64,000 bases of DNA from Ectobius pallidus. Taxonomy: Eukaryota > Arthropoda > Insecta > Blattodea > Ectobiidae. The notes beneath the pieces are model-generated. The model was not told the origin of the DNA. It made no database searches and saw only the letters and a list, made by a program, of their open reading frames with translations. Shown one piece after another: positions 62,184 through 64,000 of the stretch. Positions within the stretch are counted from its first letter, which is position 1. Every line of letters begins with the position of its first letter. The translations under genes and the position numbers were made by a program. The stretch covers positions 151,545,042-151,609,041 of the forward strand of contig CAXKWD010000002.1 in assembly GCA_964059195.1 (NCBI GenBank), in the 5' to 3' direction.

Positions 62184-62673
62184 AACCTCTGTATCTTGTG
62201 ACCTGTAAGAGGTAGCATAAGTTTAAAGTGCTCGACAAGTTGAAAATTACTTCTAGTTTAAGTTTCCATATAGAGTTTTACTATAGGTTTGGTCATTTAA
62301 AAGATAGCTAGCAAAAACTAGTTGAGAATTCAGATTTTTTATATTTTTTTCAAAATGTTGCTGAAATTCGGAGAGCTGTATTTCCGAAACTATTTATGGT
62401 AGAAAACTTAATGTGCTCTAATACTGTAGCACATTTAGTCTACTTTTACGATGGATAACAAAGCATTTTGTCAGGTGCGTATTTTGGCAGATAATGGGCA
62501 AAAACTGAAACAAAATCGAAAATTTTGAAGTTTTTTCAAGATGGCGGCTCCGGCGGCAAACAAATTTGTTGGCAAAATGTCAGAAATTACTCTCAAAACC
62601 ATCCCAGACATCATATAAAAAAATTAGCTCTACCCTAAATTTTGCATCCATTTTTGACAATTCGATTGGACTA
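62184..62673. repeat. Right long inverted end of the PIN-type transposon
   Basis: The reverse complement of 56463-56972. The divergence between the two ends suggests an older insertion than the Polinton, whose ends are nearly identical. Confidence 0.9.
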
Positions 62674-62676
62674 ACA

Positions 62677-64000
62677 GTGAACATTGCAACCTGGAATGTC
62701 AGAGGTCTACTAAGGACGCTGAAATACAGAACCAGTTAATGAAGAAAAAAATTAACATAGCAGTATTAAGTGAAACAGAAAAGAAATTAAAAGGTACGAG
62801 GGATTTAGGAGACTATACCCTGCTATATAGTGGGGTGGAACAAAACGTTAGAGCCCAAGTAGGTATTGCCATGATGGTAGACCATAAATGGAAACAGAAT
62901 ATTACAGCATATACCTTCTATGACGAGAGAATCATGACAACTCGCTTTAAAATACCAAGATGTCATATGACAGTGGTAGGTGTTTACTGCCCGGAAGAAG
63001 GAAGAGCAGAAGAATAAGAGAAATTTTACGTAACATTGCAAAATGTAATCAATAAGATTAATAGAACTGATATAATATATGTATGTGAGGACTGGAATGC
63101 CCGAGTTGGAAATATTGTTATAAAAGACACTGTCGGCCAATTCGGAGAAGACAGAATAAATTTTAATGGTAATAGGATGAGAGGTTTCTGTGTATATAAT
63201 AGCTTCAAGATCACTAATATATTTTATAGGAAAAAGGATATTCATAAATACACGTGGAGCAACAGAGGTTTCAGATCCATAATTGACTACATAGTGGTCA
63301 ATAAAAAAGGAGCCAATCTAATAAACGACGTAACTCTATATAGAGGATGTAACATATTTAGTGACCATTTTCTATTGATGGCTAAAACTATATTAAGAAC
63401 TAGATGGGTGAAGCCTAAGATACATGGGCTTAATAAAGTAAGCAAAGAGAATTAAGGAAGATACAAAATTAATTTGTTAAAAGAGAAATCAATAATAGAT
63501 CTCTACCAGCAAAGATTAAACGGGCATTTAATTGAAACGGAAACTAACAAATGTACTCGTATTAATAAAGAATGGCAGGGAATAAAATGTTGTATAAAAA
63601 GGGCTGCAGATGAAGCATTAGGTAAACAGACCAGCTGGAAACGAAAGAAAGGATTAAAAATCTGGAATGATGAAACAGAGACAAACAGAAAGCTTATGAA
63701 ATATATTTACAAGTAAAAACAGAAGAAACCAGACAAAATTACATAACCGCAAGGAATGCTGCTAAAGATATAACAAGAAAGGCCTAATTTATTATTGGGA
63801 TTTATTTGTGAGTAAAATAGAACACGATGTATATGGCAAACAAGATTTTGCTTACAAATTATAAAGAAATTTAAATAAAACTGAAAGATATAACGCACAA
63901 ATAGAGGTTATAACCGAAGAGGAATGGATCGAGTATTACAAAAATCTCTGGTTTAACCCTAATGCTGAAGAATTTTATAGGCAGGAAGAACCGAATAAAA
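62677..64000 (+). pseudogene. RTE-like LINE ORF2, endonuclease region, broken; runs off the window
   Basis: Right after the transposon the plus strand reads NIATWNVRGLL (62683), a frame change, then LSETEKKLKG, GVYCPEE, a TAA stop (63015), VCEDWNARVGN, TWSNRGFRSIIDYIVVN and SDHFLLMAK (to 63455). These are the standard APE-endonuclease motifs, including the closing SDH. Stops and shifts make it inactive. The RT would lie beyond 64000. An open stretch at 63474-63716 is the linker. Confidence 0.8.

Larger units (their letters stand above)
56463..62673 (+). mobile_element. DNA transposon with PIN/XPG-like nuclease and CXC domains (Academ-like?)
   Basis: Inverted ends of about 500 bp (56463-56972 and 62184-62673) are reverse complements with roughly a tenth of positions changed (first bases TAGTCCAATC). 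A 3-bp ACA lies outside both ends (56460-56462, 62674-62676). Between them one gene runs for about 4.5 kb on the plus strand, broken by a double stop and one frameshift. A helicase or ordinary DDE transposase is not evident by simple motif. The nuclease domain and the 3-bp duplication recall Academ elements as I remember them. The classification is tentative. Confidence 0.8.

Overview
This window looks like animal genomic DNA, most likely from an insect with a large, transposon-rich, AT-rich genome. I reach that from the element families: a Polinton/Maverick (adintovirus-like) element, Ty3/gypsy elements, CR1/L2-like, R1/I-like and RTE-like LINEs, and Tc1/mariner and hAT elements. I recognise no cellular gene, no rRNA, no intact tRNA and no CRISPR. 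Everything that can be named is mobile or is a repeat, and much of it is nested.

Layout. 1-8.3 kb: a broken plus-strand Ty3/gypsy-like retrotransposon (gag, protease, RT/RNase H, integrase, candidate 3' LTR). 9.8-12.0 kb: an apparently intact Tc1/mariner-superfamily transposon with 21-nt inverted ends, TA duplications and a 467-aa transposase. 12.8-14.2 kb: tandem repeats, a foldback structure and a TA-flanked MITE. 16.8-17.6 kb: a decayed transposase-like gene. 18.5-18.75 kb: a 238-bp hAT-type MITE with a perfect 8-bp target duplication. 19.7-20.5 kb: a tandem satellite. 23.5-44.5 kb: a minus-strand LINE split in two by a 16.4-kb Polinton. 44.7-48.1 kb: LINE relics, an ATGGCGG-motif array and tandem repeats. 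48.6-54.5 kb: a broken minus-strand Ty3/gypsy element, with an internally deleted mariner at 54.8-55.7 kb beyond its 5' end. 56.5-62.7 kb: a 6.2-kb DNA transposon with ~0.5-kb inverted ends coding for a very large protein with a PIN/XPG-like nuclease region and a CXC cysteine cluster, inserted in an RTE-like LINE that runs off the right edge.

The Polinton (24,708-41,125) is the centrepiece. Its long inverted ends are flanked by a 6-bp duplication, GTCATT. Its left arm (minus strand) carries an OB-fold-like small protein, a dUTPase and a nucleotidyltransferase-like protein. Its right arm (plus strand) carries, in order, DNA polymerase B, a small Cys-rich protein, a packaging ATPase, a pX-like basic protein, an unknown 291-aa protein, a chromodomain integrase, a penton-like minor capsid protein, a pVI-like protein, the major capsid protein, an adenain-like protease and two further proteins. 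Several neighbours overlap by ATGA or TAATG, as in a translationally coupled polycistron. Together they cover genome replication (PolB, dUTPase, SSB-like), integration, capsid building, maturation and packaging. PolB and the major capsid gene each carry an apparent 1-nt frameshift, so this copy is probably recent but damaged, or it contains sequence errors.

The second candidate for something little described is the PIN/CXC transposon at 56.5-62.7 kb. It resembles what I recall of the Academ superfamily (XPG-type nuclease, 3-4-bp target duplication), but I could not test this.
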